DNA of 64,000 bases from Casimicrobiaceae bacterium (GTDB taxonomy: Bacteria > Pseudomonadota > Gammaproteobacteria > Burkholderiales > Casimicrobiaceae), in NCBI GenBank assembly GCA_025056355.1, contig JANWWI010000008.1:1-64000 (forward strand). The letters run 5' to 3'. Below the pieces are notes generated by a model. The model did no database searches. It was not told where the DNA came from and saw nothing but the letters and a program-made list of their open reading frames with translations. The translations under genes were made by a program, and so were the position numbers. Below are positions 7,226 through 16,096 of this stretch, piece by piece (position 1 is the stretch's first letter; each line of letters begins with the position of its first letter).

Positions 7226-9908
7226 ACTCTCGGTGCACGGGCAAAGGCTCTCCCGAATCGTGGTATTGCTGCAGCACACGGTCTCCGAGGGCGACGAACA
7301 AGGCTTGCGCGTCGGCGTCTCGACACCGTTCAATGAAGGTTCTGACCTCCGGTTCAAGCTGCGCTCCGACCACGAGCACGCCTAACCCGTAGCAGTGCAA
7401 AAACTCGCAGTGCAGTCGCCCCGTTTTGACTTCGTCAAAAAGACGCCGTACGCCAAAAAATCGTGCCGAGGGGCCACAGTTTTCCTCATTGACGTGGATG
7501 TCGTGGAATAACACGATGCCACGCTCGCTCATCTTAGGCAGCCAGGTCTCGAAGTCGTTTTTGACGGCCTCGTAGGTGTGCGTGCCGTCGATGTGGAGCA
7601 GGTCGATCGAGCGGTCGGGAAAATCATTGACGGCGTCATTGAAGTTTTTTCGGATCAGCCGCGCGTGCTTGGGGTAGCGCCGCTCGACGAACGCCCGAAG
7701 TTCCTCGTACAAGGACTCGTCGAAGCGCCCCATGTGAATGTCGCCTTCCCAAAGGTCCACCCCAAAGCACACCCCATCGATCTGCCCAGCTTCTAAGGCT
7801 TGACAGAACGCGGCAAAGGAGGAGCCGCTGTAGGTACCCAGTTCGACGATGCTCTTGGGTCGCTGGCGTGCGATGAGCTCAAACGCGAAGGGAATATGTC
7901 CGATCCACCACGGGCTTTTGAGACGCTCGGGGATGAGCGTGCAAGCCACTGGGAATTCTGCACGGAGCTTGGGGTCGGCCAGAGGAGAAGGTGGTACGGG
8001 ATCACGAATTTCCTCGTTTCGGCACGCGAGGGCAGGGGCCTGCGGATCGGTGATCGCGCCGAACGGCGGGGCCATGTCGGCCTCATCGACGGTCGCAGTC
8101 GTTTTGGCCGCCTCCTGAGCGGGCGGAGCAAGCATCGCAAGCCCGGCGCGGAGGCCGCGAGCACGCGCCTCGTCCCACGCTTGGCGAGCGAGTCGTGGGT
8201 CGTTTGCTGCGCAACGCGTCCAGTGATAGCCAAAGCGCGCAAGCAGCATGAGCCCCCGTGCCGGTCGCGTCCAACGCCAAGAGCGAGAGAGAACAATGCG
8301 CATGAGTTCCGCGTGAACGCGGTCGAGCTCGCTTGCCACGCGTTGGGTCTCTCGTCGAAGCGCGTCGTACTGAGCACGGAGGTTTTCGAGTTCCCGCGTT
8401 CGTTCGTTGAACGCTTCGCGCATGCGTTCAAACATCGCTTGCGTATGTTGAAGAGCCGCCTGTGTCTGTTCGCGGGCTTCTTCGCTCAAGCGTCGCGCGT
8501 GTTCGCTTGCATTGAGCGCGATTTGTAGCTGTTCGCGGTGGCGGTCGACGGCCTCGAAGGCACCGCGTCCCACCAGATGCGTTTCGTTTGGATCGATGGC
8601 CATGAGTTGTTTTTCAATCACATCGGCCGAGGCCGAATGTCCGGCATAGCGACCCAGGCGATACAGGTTGATGAGCGAGTGATGCGGCGGCTGTGCCGCC
8701 GGGGGGCAGCCGCGAAGCAACTGCAGAAGCGCTTCGGCGCGCGGGGGGTCATCGGCAGCCTGGCCGACTGCGAGGTAGCGCTCTGGATAGTACGGCGAGG
8801 TCGCACGCTCGGCGGAGTCGATCCGGGCAACGCGCTCCAAGGAAGCGGCACGGTCGCCCGCAAGGGCTTTCAGCCACATTTCAACGCTTGCCCCATGCGG
8901 CAGAAGCTGCGCTTGTGGGTAGGAGGCGAGTCGCTGCCTGTGGCTACCGAGGTCACTGGCCACAATCGGCGCGCCGGTGGCTATCGCCGCCGAGAGCGCG
9001 TAATTCCACGTCTCGGGCACCTGCGCCGGAAACCAGTACACATCCGCGCGTTCAAGCGCCAGCAAGCGTGGCAGATCCTCTTCGGCGTAGCTGCCCGTGG
9101 CGGTAATCGACGGCGGAAGCGGCCGGGTCGCATGGCCGATGACACGAAAGGCAAGCGGCAGCCCGCGCGCGCGAGCTTCGGCTTCAACCGCCAGCAGGAC
9201 GCTAAAGCCTTTGACCTCCGAGAGGCCGCCAATCAGCGCGACTTTGATGAGCGAGGGCAAGCGAATCGGCGCCTCAGGGTGCGGCCAGATGAGCGGCTCA
9301 AGCTCGGGGACCAGCTCGCGATAGCGGCGAGCCACATCCTCGCTTGGCGCAATCACCCGCGCGGCGCGCTTGAGCAGCGCCTCCCCGCGCTCACGCCAGG
9401 CGCGGGCCTGATCATCCTCCTCGGGCGGCAGACCGACATAGCGACCCTGCGCATCTTCGAGGTGGTAGCGCGGAGAGATGAGCGCGTAGTCATGAAGCGT
9501 GATGTCGATCGGCAGGCCGAGCCGCTCGATGAGGGTGTGCACCTCGCTTGGCCAGCCGTGCAGGTGATGAACATGAACTCGAGCGCAGCCAAGCGCCCGA
9601 AGCGCCTCGACCCAGGCATCGAGCGTCTCGGCTGAAAAGCCGCCCACCTGCAGGCTTGCATCCTCGGCCGTCTCGCGGCCATAGAACGCAAGCTCGAGGC
9701 TTCCCTCGCGCAAGCCGCGCAACACAAGCACATCGCGATGCGGGCGGAGCAGATGCAGCAGATCGCGCACATGACGCTCAACCCCTCCGCCCCAGCCGTG
9801 GGTGATGAAGACGAGCCGCGCGCGCTGCGAGCGGGCCAACGCCGCGCAGAGCGTCTCGATGGCCTCTGTGGTGCGTTGAGCTTCGGCCGGGGTTACCCAT
9901 TCACTCAT
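7203..9908 (-). CDS. Glycosyltransferase-methyltransferase fusion
   Basis: A 901-residue multidomain protein. Residues about 1-400 form a GT4-type (group 1) glycosyltransferase, with HGWGGGVERHVRDLL near the start and a GT-B C-terminal lobe (ALIGGLSEVKGF, GAPIVASDLGSHR). Residues about 430-560 contain a Glu/Arg/Gln-rich coiled coil. Residues about 650-900 form a class I SAM methyltransferase of the Methyltransf_24 type (IVELGTYSGSSFAAFC, IDLLHIDGTHTYEAVKNDF). It probably glycosylates and methylates a growing surface polysaccharide. The ATG at 9908 gives an ATGA overlap with the upstream gene. Confidence 0.82.
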   Translation of the reverse strand: MSEWVTPAEAQRTTEAIETLCAALARSQRARLVFITHGWGGGVERHVRDLLHLLRPHRDVLVLRGLREGSLELAFYGRETAEDASLQVGGFSAETLDAWVEALRALGCARVHVHHLHGWPSEVHTLIERLGLPIDITLHDYALISPRYHLEDAQGRYVGLPPEEDDQARAWRERGEALLKRAARVIAPSEDVARRYRELVPELEPLIWPHPEAPIRLPSLIKVALIGGLSEVKGFSVLLAVEAEARARGLPLAFRVIGHATRPLPPSITATGSYAEEDLPRLLALERADVYWFPAQVPETWNYALSAAIATGAPIVASDLGSHRQRLASYPQAQLLPHGASVEMWLKALAGDRAASLERVARIDSAERATSPYYPERYLAVGQAADDPPRAEALLQLLRGCPPAAQPPHHSLINLYRLGRYAGHSASADVIEKQLMAIDPNETHLVGRGAFEAVDRHREQLQIALNASEHARRLSEEAREQTQAALQHTQAMFERMREAFNERTRELENLRAQYDALRRETQRVASELDRVHAELMRIVLSRSWRWTRPARGLMLLARFGYHWTRCAANDPRLARQAWDEARARGLRAGLAMLAPPAQEAAKTTATVDEADMAPPFGAITDPQAPALACRNEEIRDPVPPSPLADPKLRAEFPVACTLIPERLKSPWWIGHIPFAFELIARQRPKSIVELGTYSGSSFAAFCQALEAGQIDGVCFGVDLWEGDIHMGRFDESLYEELRAFVERRYPKHARLIRKNFNDAVNDFPDRSIDLLHIDGTHTYEAVKNDFETWLPKMSERGIVLFHDIHVNEENCGPSARFFGVRRLFDEVKTGRLHCEFLHCYGLGVLVVGAQLEPEVRTFIERCRDADAQALFVALGDRVLQQYHDSGEPLPVHREYGEALAS

Positions 9909-10822
9909 CGCGACGCTCCGGGATGAGCCCTCTGGCACAGCCGGCGTGCCAGCCGCACAAGCCAAGGTTCAGCGGGGTGAGGGGCAGTCGGCGGCAAAGC
10001 CGATCCGAGAGCGGCGCCCGAGAGCCGTTCGAGCTCGGCGCGCAGCCGCGCGATTTCCTCGCGCGCCGCGGCGTTTTCTCGATAAGTGCGCGACCATTCG
10101 GCATAGACCGACTGCTCGCGATCGGTCACCAGGGTCACCATCGCATCGAGGGCGGTCAGCGCGGCCTCCTCGCGTGCGGCGACCACGACGAAGTACATCG
10201 GCTCCGGCCAGGCGGATCCGCCATCGACCGCAAGCGCTTGCACGGCCGTGGCAGGCCGCTCAAGCGGCCAAAGCAGGCTATGAAAGGCGGCTCGCTGGGC
10301 AAACCAGCGCTGAGCCGGAAACTGCGGCGTAAGCAAGGCAGCCAGCTCGGCGCGGTCGAGCTCGCGCGCATGGAACTCGTTGCGGTAGCCGGTTTTTTCG
10401 CTGTACTCGGGCCGGTTGGGCGAGGAGATCACCAGCCGGCCGCCCGGGGCGAGCAGCCGCGCGATTTCAGCGAGGAAGCTCTCTTGCTCGGTGATGTGTT
10501 CGATCGTCTCAAAGGAGACGACCAGATCGAAGCTCGCATCGGGCCGTGGAATCCGTGTACAGGGCGCCTCGATGAAGGACAAGTTAGAGCGGCGGTAGCG
10601 CGCGCGGGCATGCGCGACGGCCTCGGCAGACAGATCCACGCCGGTGACCTCCCGGGCCACTTCGGCAAGCAGGGCGGCGCCATAGCCTTCGCCCGAGGCC
10701 ACATCGAGCACACGCTGGTTGGCGGCCAAGCGCGCGGCGAACAGGTAGCGGTGCCAGTGCTCGTAGACCATTTCGCCCTGGCATTCCGGGTGAAAGCGCT
10801 CGCCGGTGAAGGTAAGGCTCAT
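9905..10822 (-). CDS. Class I SAM-dependent methyltransferase
   Basis: A 305-residue protein with SAM-binding motif I (VLDVASGEGYGAALLA), an acidic motif II (VTGVDLSAEAV) and a Methyltransf_11 signature (FDLVVSFETIEHI). A C-terminal region after about residue 200 is rich in Arg and Glu and probably coiled. Methyltransferases with this opening (FTGERFHPE) are common in polysaccharide clusters, where they cap or modify sugars. It overlaps by ATGA both the Hsp15-like gene upstream and the glycosyltransferase fusion downstream. Confidence 0.8.
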   Translation of the reverse strand: MSLTFTGERFHPECQGEMVYEHWHRYLFAARLAANQRVLDVASGEGYGAALLAEVAREVTGVDLSAEAVAHARARYRRSNLSFIEAPCTRIPRPDASFDLVVSFETIEHITEQESFLAEIARLLAPGGRLVISSPNRPEYSEKTGYRNEFHARELDRAELAALLTPQFPAQRWFAQRAAFHSLLWPLERPATAVQALAVDGGSAWPEPMYFVVVAAREEAALTALDAMVTLVTDREQSVYAEWSRTYRENAAAREEIARLRAELERLSGAALGSALPPTAPHPAEPWLVRLARRLCQRAHPGASR

Positions 10823-11280
10823 GCAGCATCCTCCGGGTGGCCGCGGTAGTGTCGCGCGAAGAATTCCGCGAGACGGCGCCGGTCCTGTTTGGTGGGCCGG
10901 CCCGAAAAGCGCGGCATGGCCGCTGCTGCGGCCGCTCGGGCCAGGCGTTCAGCCTCACGCGCGGCCACACTCTCGGCCGTCTCCGTGTAGAGGGTTGCAG
11001 CGGCCTGCGCCGGGCCACGCCGATCGGTCAATGCAAGCACATCGATCGTGCGTTGCTCGTGGCCACGCTGAATGATCAGACGCATGCCGACCCGAACCGC
11101 CAGCGAGGGCTTGACCCGCTCGGGCGGTGCGTCGGGATCGGTGACTCGGCGCACATGTCCGGCCTCGATGGCTTCCACGGCCAGGGCGCGGGTTTTGAAA
11201 AACCGCGCCGCCCAGAGCCACTTGTCGAGCCGAATCGGCTCGGGCTCAGCAGGCCTTTGCGGGCTGCGCGAACGGCTCAT
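10819..11280 (-). CDS. hslR: Hsp15-like S4-domain RNA-binding protein
   Basis: A 153-residue protein with an N-terminal S4 RNA-binding fold (IRLDKWLWAARFFKTRALAVEAIEAGHV) and a basic C-terminal tail, the layout of heat-shock protein 15. In E. coli Hsp15 rescues stalled 50S subunits carrying nascent chains. The KWLWAARFFKTR core is diagnostic. As in E. coli, hslR sits next to hslO (Hsp33), here overlapping it by ATGA at 11277-11280. It also overlaps a polysaccharide methyltransferase downstream, which is unusual. Confidence 0.88.
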   Translation of the reverse strand: MSRSRSPQRPAEPEPIRLDKWLWAARFFKTRALAVEAIEAGHVRRVTDPDAPPERVKPSLAVRVGMRLIIQRGHEQRTIDVLALTDRRGPAQAAATLYTETAESVAAREAERLARAAAAAAMPRFSGRPTKQDRRRLAEFFARHYRGHPEDAA

Positions 11281-12203
11281 TGCAGCGTGCGGGTGCTCGG
11301 GGGATGAAGGCCGTCGAGTTGATCGCGGCGAAAGAATGCGCGCAAGGCCTCTAACTCAATGCGGTAGTGCTGCCCGCAGAATTCACAGCGCACATCGATG
11401 CCTCCGTCACGTTCCGCGATCGGGGCGAGCTCTTCATGGCCGATCAGCCGCAGCGCCCCGAACGCGCGCTCTTGTGAGCAGGAGCAGGAAAAGCTGACCT
11501 CCCGGGCGGCAGCGCTGCGCACCGTTTCGCCGGGAAACACCATGGCCAACCACTCCTCGTAAGGAAACGGCATGAACGGCTGGTTGAAGGCTTGCTCAAG
11601 CCGCGCCTCCACTTCGCGCCAGCGGGCTTGCTCCGACTCTGCCTCGCGCTCGTTCGTCGCGGGCAGGCGTTCGAGCAGTGCGGCTTCGAGCGTTTCGCCA
11701 TCTTCGCGAAGCCAGAGTCGCGTGTCGGTTTGCTGGGAGTTGCTGAGATAGCGCTCAAGCAGCGCGGCCACCGAGGCGTGTTCAAGCGCCACGATGCCTT
11801 GATACATCGGTCCCTGCTCGGGATGGATCGTAAACACCAAGCGGCCTTGACCGGCACCCGCGACCCAGTCGCTCAAGTCGTGCGGCGAGGGCGTGGGGCT
11901 GGGGTGACGGATTTGCGCGTAGGCGCGACAGGTCAGTCGATGCGTCGCTTCCACGCACAATAGCGGTGCTGGGCCGTCGCCTTGAGCTTGGATCACGATC
12001 GAGGAGGGTTGCTTCAAGTTACTCGCAAGTAGCAGCGCAGCCCCAGCAAGTTGTCGCAGGAGCGCCTTGATCGCGTGCGGATAATCGTGTCGCGCCACGG
12101 CTTCGGCCAGGCAGCGCTGGAGGCGCGCCACCACGCCACGCGCGGGTGCGCTCTCGAGCCAAAAGCGCGCGAGCTGATCGATGCCGAGAGCGCTGCGATC
12201 CAC
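11277..12203 (-). CDS. hslO: Hsp33 redox-regulated chaperone
   Basis: A 308-residue holdase chaperone activated by oxidation. The four zinc-binding cysteines of the redox switch are present near the C-terminus as CSC and CEFC (in SFSCSCSQERA and DVRCEFCGQHY). In this family zinc is released when the cysteines form disulfides. A GTG at 12203 is chosen as start because it follows the stop of the proteasome-like gene by 13 bp and begins the conserved domain (DRSALGIDQLARFWLES). Extension further upstream would overlap that gene. Confidence 0.88.
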   Translation of the reverse strand: MDRSALGIDQLARFWLESAPARGVVARLQRCLAEAVARHDYPHAIKALLRQLAGAALLLASNLKQPSSIVIQAQGDGPAPLLCVEATHRLTCRAYAQIRHPSPTPSPHDLSDWVAGAGQGRLVFTIHPEQGPMYQGIVALEHASVAALLERYLSNSQQTDTRLWLREDGETLEAALLERLPATNEREAESEQARWREVEARLEQAFNQPFMPFPYEEWLAMVFPGETVRSAAAREVSFSCSCSQERAFGALRLIGHEELAPIAERDGGIDVRCEFCGQHYRIELEALRAFFRRDQLDGLHPPSTRTLQ

Positions 12204-12216
12204 GTTCGACGCGACC

Positions 12217-12801
12217 CTACACGCTGCTGGTGAGCGGTTGTAGCCGTACGGTGACGATTTGAGCGGGTAGGGCCGAATTCTTGTCGAATAAGCATCCGGC
12301 TTCGACCCCGGCGCGGGCAATTGCTTCAGCCGTTTCGAGACGATCGTAGAGCGCGTGCATGGCGCCAAGTGCGAACTCACGCCCGGAGCCAGCCGCCCAG
12401 AAGCGTTTGAAGGCAAAGACTTCGCGCATCGAGTAGACCCCGTAGATCCCCGTGGGATTGGCGAGAAGGGCCGTGATGTGCGTGCTCTCGTAGGCCTCTT
12501 CTTCCTCTTCCTTCGGGTTCAGATAGTGCTGCTCCTTGAGCGTGGCGTGGAGTTTGCGAAACGTCTCGTAAATCTCAGCCTTGGAATTGAAGTTGAGTGA
12601 CTTGGCCGTCGAGAAGAGGTTTTCGTAGACGAGCTGATGCGCGGCACTGCCGCAAAAACCGATGGCTGTATCGCCGACACGGAGGATTTTTTCGGGCGAG
12701 GCGTCGAAGGCTTCGGATAGCCGCATGTCGCCGAACGTCGTCAGCGAATCCGCGGCAATGGCCGCCATCTCGCCCTTACGGACGACGACGAGAGTGGTCA
12801 T
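12217..12801 (-). CDS. Proteasome-beta/HslV-like Ntn-hydrolase, probable BPH
   Basis: A 194-residue N-terminal-nucleophile hydrolase. Removal of Met1 would expose Thr (MTTLVVVRKG), followed by an Asp in AIAADS and a Lys in SPEKIL, matching the Thr-Asp-Lys triad of proteasome beta subunits. A GSG loop (AAGSGREFALGAM) is present. It differs from HslV: the second strand lacks the GDGQ motif, there is an acidic EEEEEAYEST insert, and no hslU lies beside it. The best fit is the betaproteobacterial proteasome homologue BPH, which forms self-compartmentalised double rings. The identity as BPH rather than a divergent HslV is an inference. Confidence 0.68.
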   Translation of the reverse strand: MTTLVVVRKGEMAAIAADSLTTFGDMRLSEAFDASPEKILRVGDTAIGFCGSAAHQLVYENLFSTAKSLNFNSKAEIYETFRKLHATLKEQHYLNPKEEEEEAYESTHITALLANPTGIYGVYSMREVFAFKRFWAAGSGREFALGAMHALYDRLETAEAIARAGVEAGCLFDKNSALPAQIVTVRLQPLTSSV

Positions 12802-12867
12802 ACGGTAACTCTGCGTTGAACAAAACCCGTCATTCTAGGTTTCTGAAGGCGCTTGCTCGGGAGCCGC

Positions 12868-13902
12868 TCACTGCGCTTGCCGGGCGTCGGGCGTCGGAGC
12901 GCTTGGGTGCGGCGCATGATCACGATCCGGCCGACGCCAGGGGTCGATGTGGACCATGAGTTCGACCACGCGGTGGCGTTCCAGGACCCGGCGCCGCGCT
13001 TCGACCGCGATGTCGTGGCCTGCCTCCACGCTCAGATCGGCATCGACTTCGAGGTGTACGTCAGCTTCGAGCAGATCGCCGGTCTTGCGCGTGCGCAAGT
13101 CATGCACGGCGCGTACGCCCGGCGTGGCTTCGAGCGTTGCGCGAATCGCGGCGATTTCGCTGGCATCGGCCGCGCGATCCATGAGATCGGCCAGTGCGTT
13201 CCAGGCCAGGCGCCCACCGATGCGAACGATAAGCAGACTTACGACCAGGGCTGCGATCGGGTCGAGGATTGGATAGCCCGCCATCGATCCCGCGACGCCG
13301 AATGCGACCACCAAGCTGGAAGCCGCATCCGATCGCGCGTGCCAAGCTGTCGCGATGAGCAAATTCGAACGCGTTCGCCTGCCGACCGAGAGGACGTAGC
13401 GAAACAGCGCCTCCTTGCTCACCAGCGTGGCCACCGCCATCGCCACGGCGGCCGGCGCAACCGGCGCCACCTCATTCGGGGCGAGTATCTTGTCGAGCGC
13501 GCTCAGAAGCAGGCCCAAAGCGACCGCGACGAGGAGCACGCCAAGGCCAAGCGTGGCCGCGGTTTCGAAGCGGCGGTGGCCGTAGGGATGTTCGGCATCA
13601 GCTTCAGCACGCGCTAGACGGGACGCCACCAGCGCCACCCCGTCACCAAGCACATCCGAAAGGGTGTGCAGCGCATCGGCCACCAGCGCCTGAGACCGCG
13701 CAGCCAGACCAACGGCGAGTTGCGCAAGCACGAGCAGGGCGTTGACGGCCAGGCACAAACGCAGCGTTCGATCGATGCGTCGCGCGCGCACTGGGTCACG
13801 CGGGTCGTGCGGATCCTCGTGTGCGTTCGGCCCGAAGGCGGTCAAGCGCTCGCGCTGCGTGCGCCACATGCGCCTCATTCTAGGGTGGAGGTCCGGCTCC
13901 AC
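12868..13902 (-). CDS. Cation diffusion facilitator (CDF) metal exporter
   Basis: A 344-residue inner-membrane transporter. The two HxxxD-type metal sites of the family are visible in helices II and V: DALHTLSDV and WHARSDAA. Six hydrophobic helices span about residues 48-235, followed by a cytoplasmic ferredoxin-like domain with VHLEVDADLSVEAGHDI. These proteins export Zn, Fe, Co or related divalent ions in exchange for protons. The metal cannot be assigned. Later in-frame ATGs (residues 9 and 12) are possible starts. Confidence 0.87.
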   Translation of the reverse strand: MEPDLHPRMRRMWRTQRERLTAFGPNAHEDPHDPRDPVRARRIDRTLRLCLAVNALLVLAQLAVGLAARSQALVADALHTLSDVLGDGVALVASRLARAEADAEHPYGHRRFETAATLGLGVLLVAVALGLLLSALDKILAPNEVAPVAPAAVAMAVATLVSKEALFRYVLSVGRRTRSNLLIATAWHARSDAASSLVVAFGVAGSMAGYPILDPIAALVVSLLIVRIGGRLAWNALADLMDRAADASEIAAIRATLEATPGVRAVHDLRTRKTGDLLEADVHLEVDADLSVEAGHDIAVEARRRVLERHRVVELMVHIDPWRRPDRDHAPHPSAPTPDARQAQ

Positions 13903-14039
13903 GCGCTGGTGGCCCTTGCGCGCAGGGCGTTGAGGCGCGAGCCCGAAAACCGATACAGCCGGGCCTTATACGATGCGCCGGTGTCCGTTCCGATGGCCCA
14001 CCGGCGGCGACGGATCCTCGCGTCGCGATTGCGTCGGCC

Positions 14040-14435
14040 CTAGCGGATCGCAAGCGAGCCGCTGTTACCCGCGTGCAGCCGCTCGCGCAGCGGCCCCTGG
14101 TTTTTCTGCAGCATGAAGGCCGTGACCGCCCATTTTTCCTCGTCGTTCATCTTGGCGGGGTTGTCGAACGGCATGAGCATCTGGAGGTATTCGAACAAAC
14201 CCTTGGCGTTGGCAAATTTGGCCAGGTCATGGCCTTTGCCCCAGATCGGACGCGGGAAGCCGGCGCCGCGTTGACCATCGTCGCCATGGCACATCGCGCA
14301 GTGTTCTTTGTAGAGCCGCTCGCCGGCGCTCAGTTGCGCGGCAAGCTGCGGATCGCTTGCGCGCACCGGTGTGTGCGCCGCCGCTGCGAGGAACGAGACG
14401 AAAACGCAGATGAGGAAAGAGGCACGAGTGGACAT
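14040..14435 (-). CDS. sorB: Mono-haem cytochrome c, probable SorB subunit
   Basis: A 131-residue periplasmic class I cytochrome c. It has a signal peptide (FLICVFVSFLAAAAHTPVRA), one haem site CAMCH, and a distal Met candidate in QMLMPFDNPAKM. It lies downstream of the sulfite dehydrogenase gene on the same strand, as the electron-accepting SorB lies beside SorA. It would take electrons from the molybdenum subunit and pass them to the respiratory chain. Assignment as SorB rests on family and position. A 121-bp gap with a hairpin separates the two genes. Confidence 0.72.
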   Translation of the reverse strand: MSTRASFLICVFVSFLAAAAHTPVRASDPQLAAQLSAGERLYKEHCAMCHGDDGQRGAGFPRPIWGKGHDLAKFANAKGLFEYLQMLMPFDNPAKMNDEEKWAVTAFMLQKNQGPLRERLHAGNSGSLAIR

Positions 14436-14531
14436 GGCGCGAGACAGGGTCGAAACAATGCATCAACGAAGATGCGGCGTTCGCTGTCGACCGCCAGGGT
14501 CTCGAACGAACACCGCGACAGCTTACCCAAA

Positions 14532-14550
14532 GGCGGGCGATGCGCCCGCC
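14532..14550 (-). terminator. Hairpin between sorA and sorB
   Basis: Read on the minus strand, GGCGGGC and GCCCGCC form a perfect 7-bp stem with a five-base loop, starting 7 bases after the sorA stop. It is followed by TTTGGGT, a poor T-tract. It could be a leaky terminator or a processing hairpin that lowers sorB expression relative to sorA. Confidence 0.45.
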
Positions 14551-14556
14551 CGCTGA

Positions 14557-15927
14557 TCAGGCCACGACCCGAATCTTGAACTTCGGAATCGAGTTGTTGG
14601 CCACGCCGAGGATGTTGAGCGGTACCGTCTCCGGCTGCGTGTTGCCGCGCAGGTCGGTGGTGCGGGTTTCGATCACATGGTCGCCGACGGTGGCATCCCA
14701 CGGGAACTGGAAGCGCACCCAGGTGTAGCGGCCGAGGTTCGGCCCGTAGATTTGCGCGCGCTGCCATGGGCCGCCGTCGATGCGGTAATCCACATGCGCG
14801 ACCCCGAACTGCGGCGCCCAGGCATAGCCCTGCATCATCTGTCGGCCGGCCTTGAGGATGGGCCACTCGCCGCGCTTGAGCGGATAGTTGGCCGGAATGT
14901 TGGGCGACTTCTCAAGCACCAGCGGGACGGTCAGGGTCGACTTGACCGGCATCCAGGTGACCATCGGGCCCTTGATGTCGGCCGGCGTCACACCGTGGAA
15001 GAAGAAATCGTCGGGCTTGAACGCGGGCGGCTGGTAGGTGGGGCCAATGTAGGCCTCGCCGCGGGTGTTCAAGCGCACCCAGTGATTACGGTCGTCGATG
15101 CGGATCTCCGTGAGCCACTTGATCGAGGCGGTGCCGCCCCAGCCCGGAACGACCAGCCGCACCGGCGCCCCGTGGTCGGGCGTGAGATCGTTGCCATTGA
15201 GCTTGAAGCACAGCCCGATGTCTTCGCCGCGCTCGAGCAACTCGGAGACCGGCATCGGCCGCGACATGTCGTTGCCGTCGACATTCGAGATCATGAGCGC
15301 GGAGACCGCATTGCGCTTGACCCCCGCGCGCTCAAGGATGCGGCTGATCGGCACGATCTGCCACTCGCCGTTGCCGATCGCCCCCATCGTCCAGTTGCCG
15401 CCGGTGACCTCTTTGACCAGATCCTGCTGCTCCCAGAACAGGGTGCGGCAGTTGCCGTGGCACTCCATCGTGGCGATGATCGTGCGCGAGGGCATCCCCA
15501 GCAACTGCTCGTAGGTGATTTCAAACGGCCGCTCGATCGCGTTGCCGGTGACCTTGAGCTTCCAGTTTTTCTTGTCCAGTTCGGGCTTGGTCTCGGCGGT
15601 CGGGGTCGGATAGTGGTTGCGGATGTAGAACTCCTCGACCGGGGTGATCCAGGTCGAGAAGTTCCAGTATTGGCCACTGCGCACGGTGGCGCCCATGTTG
15701 AGCAGTCGCGAGTCGTCCTTGACAAACACGCGCCGGGGAGGTGCTGCGGGCGCCGCTGTTGCGGGGGCTGTCGTAGAGGCCTGGGAAGCAGCCGTCCCAG
15801 AGAGGCCTGCAGCGGTGCCGAAGGCCGCGAGGTTGACCAGAAAGTGCCGCCGGTTTTGAGGCGCAAGATCGTGAAGTATCCTATCGAGCAGTTGCTTGTC
15901 TTCCTCGAGATGACGCGCGTGACTCAT
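14557..15927 (-). CDS. sorA: Sulfite dehydrogenase, molybdenum subunit (SorA type)
   Basis: A 456-residue sulfite oxidase-family protein. A twin-arginine-like leader (NRRHFLVNLAAFGTAAGLSG) implies export in folded form. The molybdenum-ligating Cys lies in ATMECHGNCR, where the family has xxCxGNxR. The C-terminal dimerisation domain (YRIDGGPWQRAQ, YTWVRFQFPWDA) is complete. It oxidises sulfite to sulfate in the periplasm, with cytochrome c as acceptor. An AAGGAGG ribosome site precedes the ATG, and a sigma-54 promoter lies upstream. SoxC is an alternative name within the superfamily, but no sox genes are near. Confidence 0.78.
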   Translation of the reverse strand: MSHARHLEEDKQLLDRILHDLAPQNRRHFLVNLAAFGTAAGLSGTAASQASTTAPATAAPAAPPRRVFVKDDSRLLNMGATVRSGQYWNFSTWITPVEEFYIRNHYPTPTAETKPELDKKNWKLKVTGNAIERPFEITYEQLLGMPSRTIIATMECHGNCRTLFWEQQDLVKEVTGGNWTMGAIGNGEWQIVPISRILERAGVKRNAVSALMISNVDGNDMSRPMPVSELLERGEDIGLCFKLNGNDLTPDHGAPVRLVVPGWGGTASIKWLTEIRIDDRNHWVRLNTRGEAYIGPTYQPPAFKPDDFFFHGVTPADIKGPMVTWMPVKSTLTVPLVLEKSPNIPANYPLKRGEWPILKAGRQMMQGYAWAPQFGVAHVDYRIDGGPWQRAQIYGPNLGRYTWVRFQFPWDATVGDHVIETRTTDLRGNTQPETVPLNILGVANNSIPKFKIRVVA

Positions 15928-15970
15928 GACTTCCTCCTTGTCAAAGGGCTTCGAGTTGGCGCTTCACACA

Positions 15971-15986
15971 AGCATGTGGCGTGCCG
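15971..15986 (-). promoter_or_regulatory. Sigma-54 promoter for sorA
   Basis: On the minus strand the sequence CGGCACGCCACATGCT matches the -24/-12 consensus TGGCACG-N4-TTGCW with two mismatches. It keeps the invariant GG and GC and their exact 10-bp spacing. It would start transcription near 15960, about 33 bases before the sorA ATG. A sigma-54-dependent response regulator is encoded by the divergent operon. Confidence 0.62.
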
Positions 15987-16096
15987 CAGCCAGTGCCGGG
16001 CGAGTAAAGCGCGCACCGCTGCCGGGAAAATTCAGAAAGACTCGGCAAATCAAAACGTTGAGCGCAGCTCTCGGGGACGCTTCCGGCAGGCGCGTG

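Noticed and set aside
12217-12801. Calling the proteasome-like gene hslV
   Set aside because: No hslU is adjacent, the GDGQ motif is absent and an acidic insert is present, so HslV is the less likely choice.
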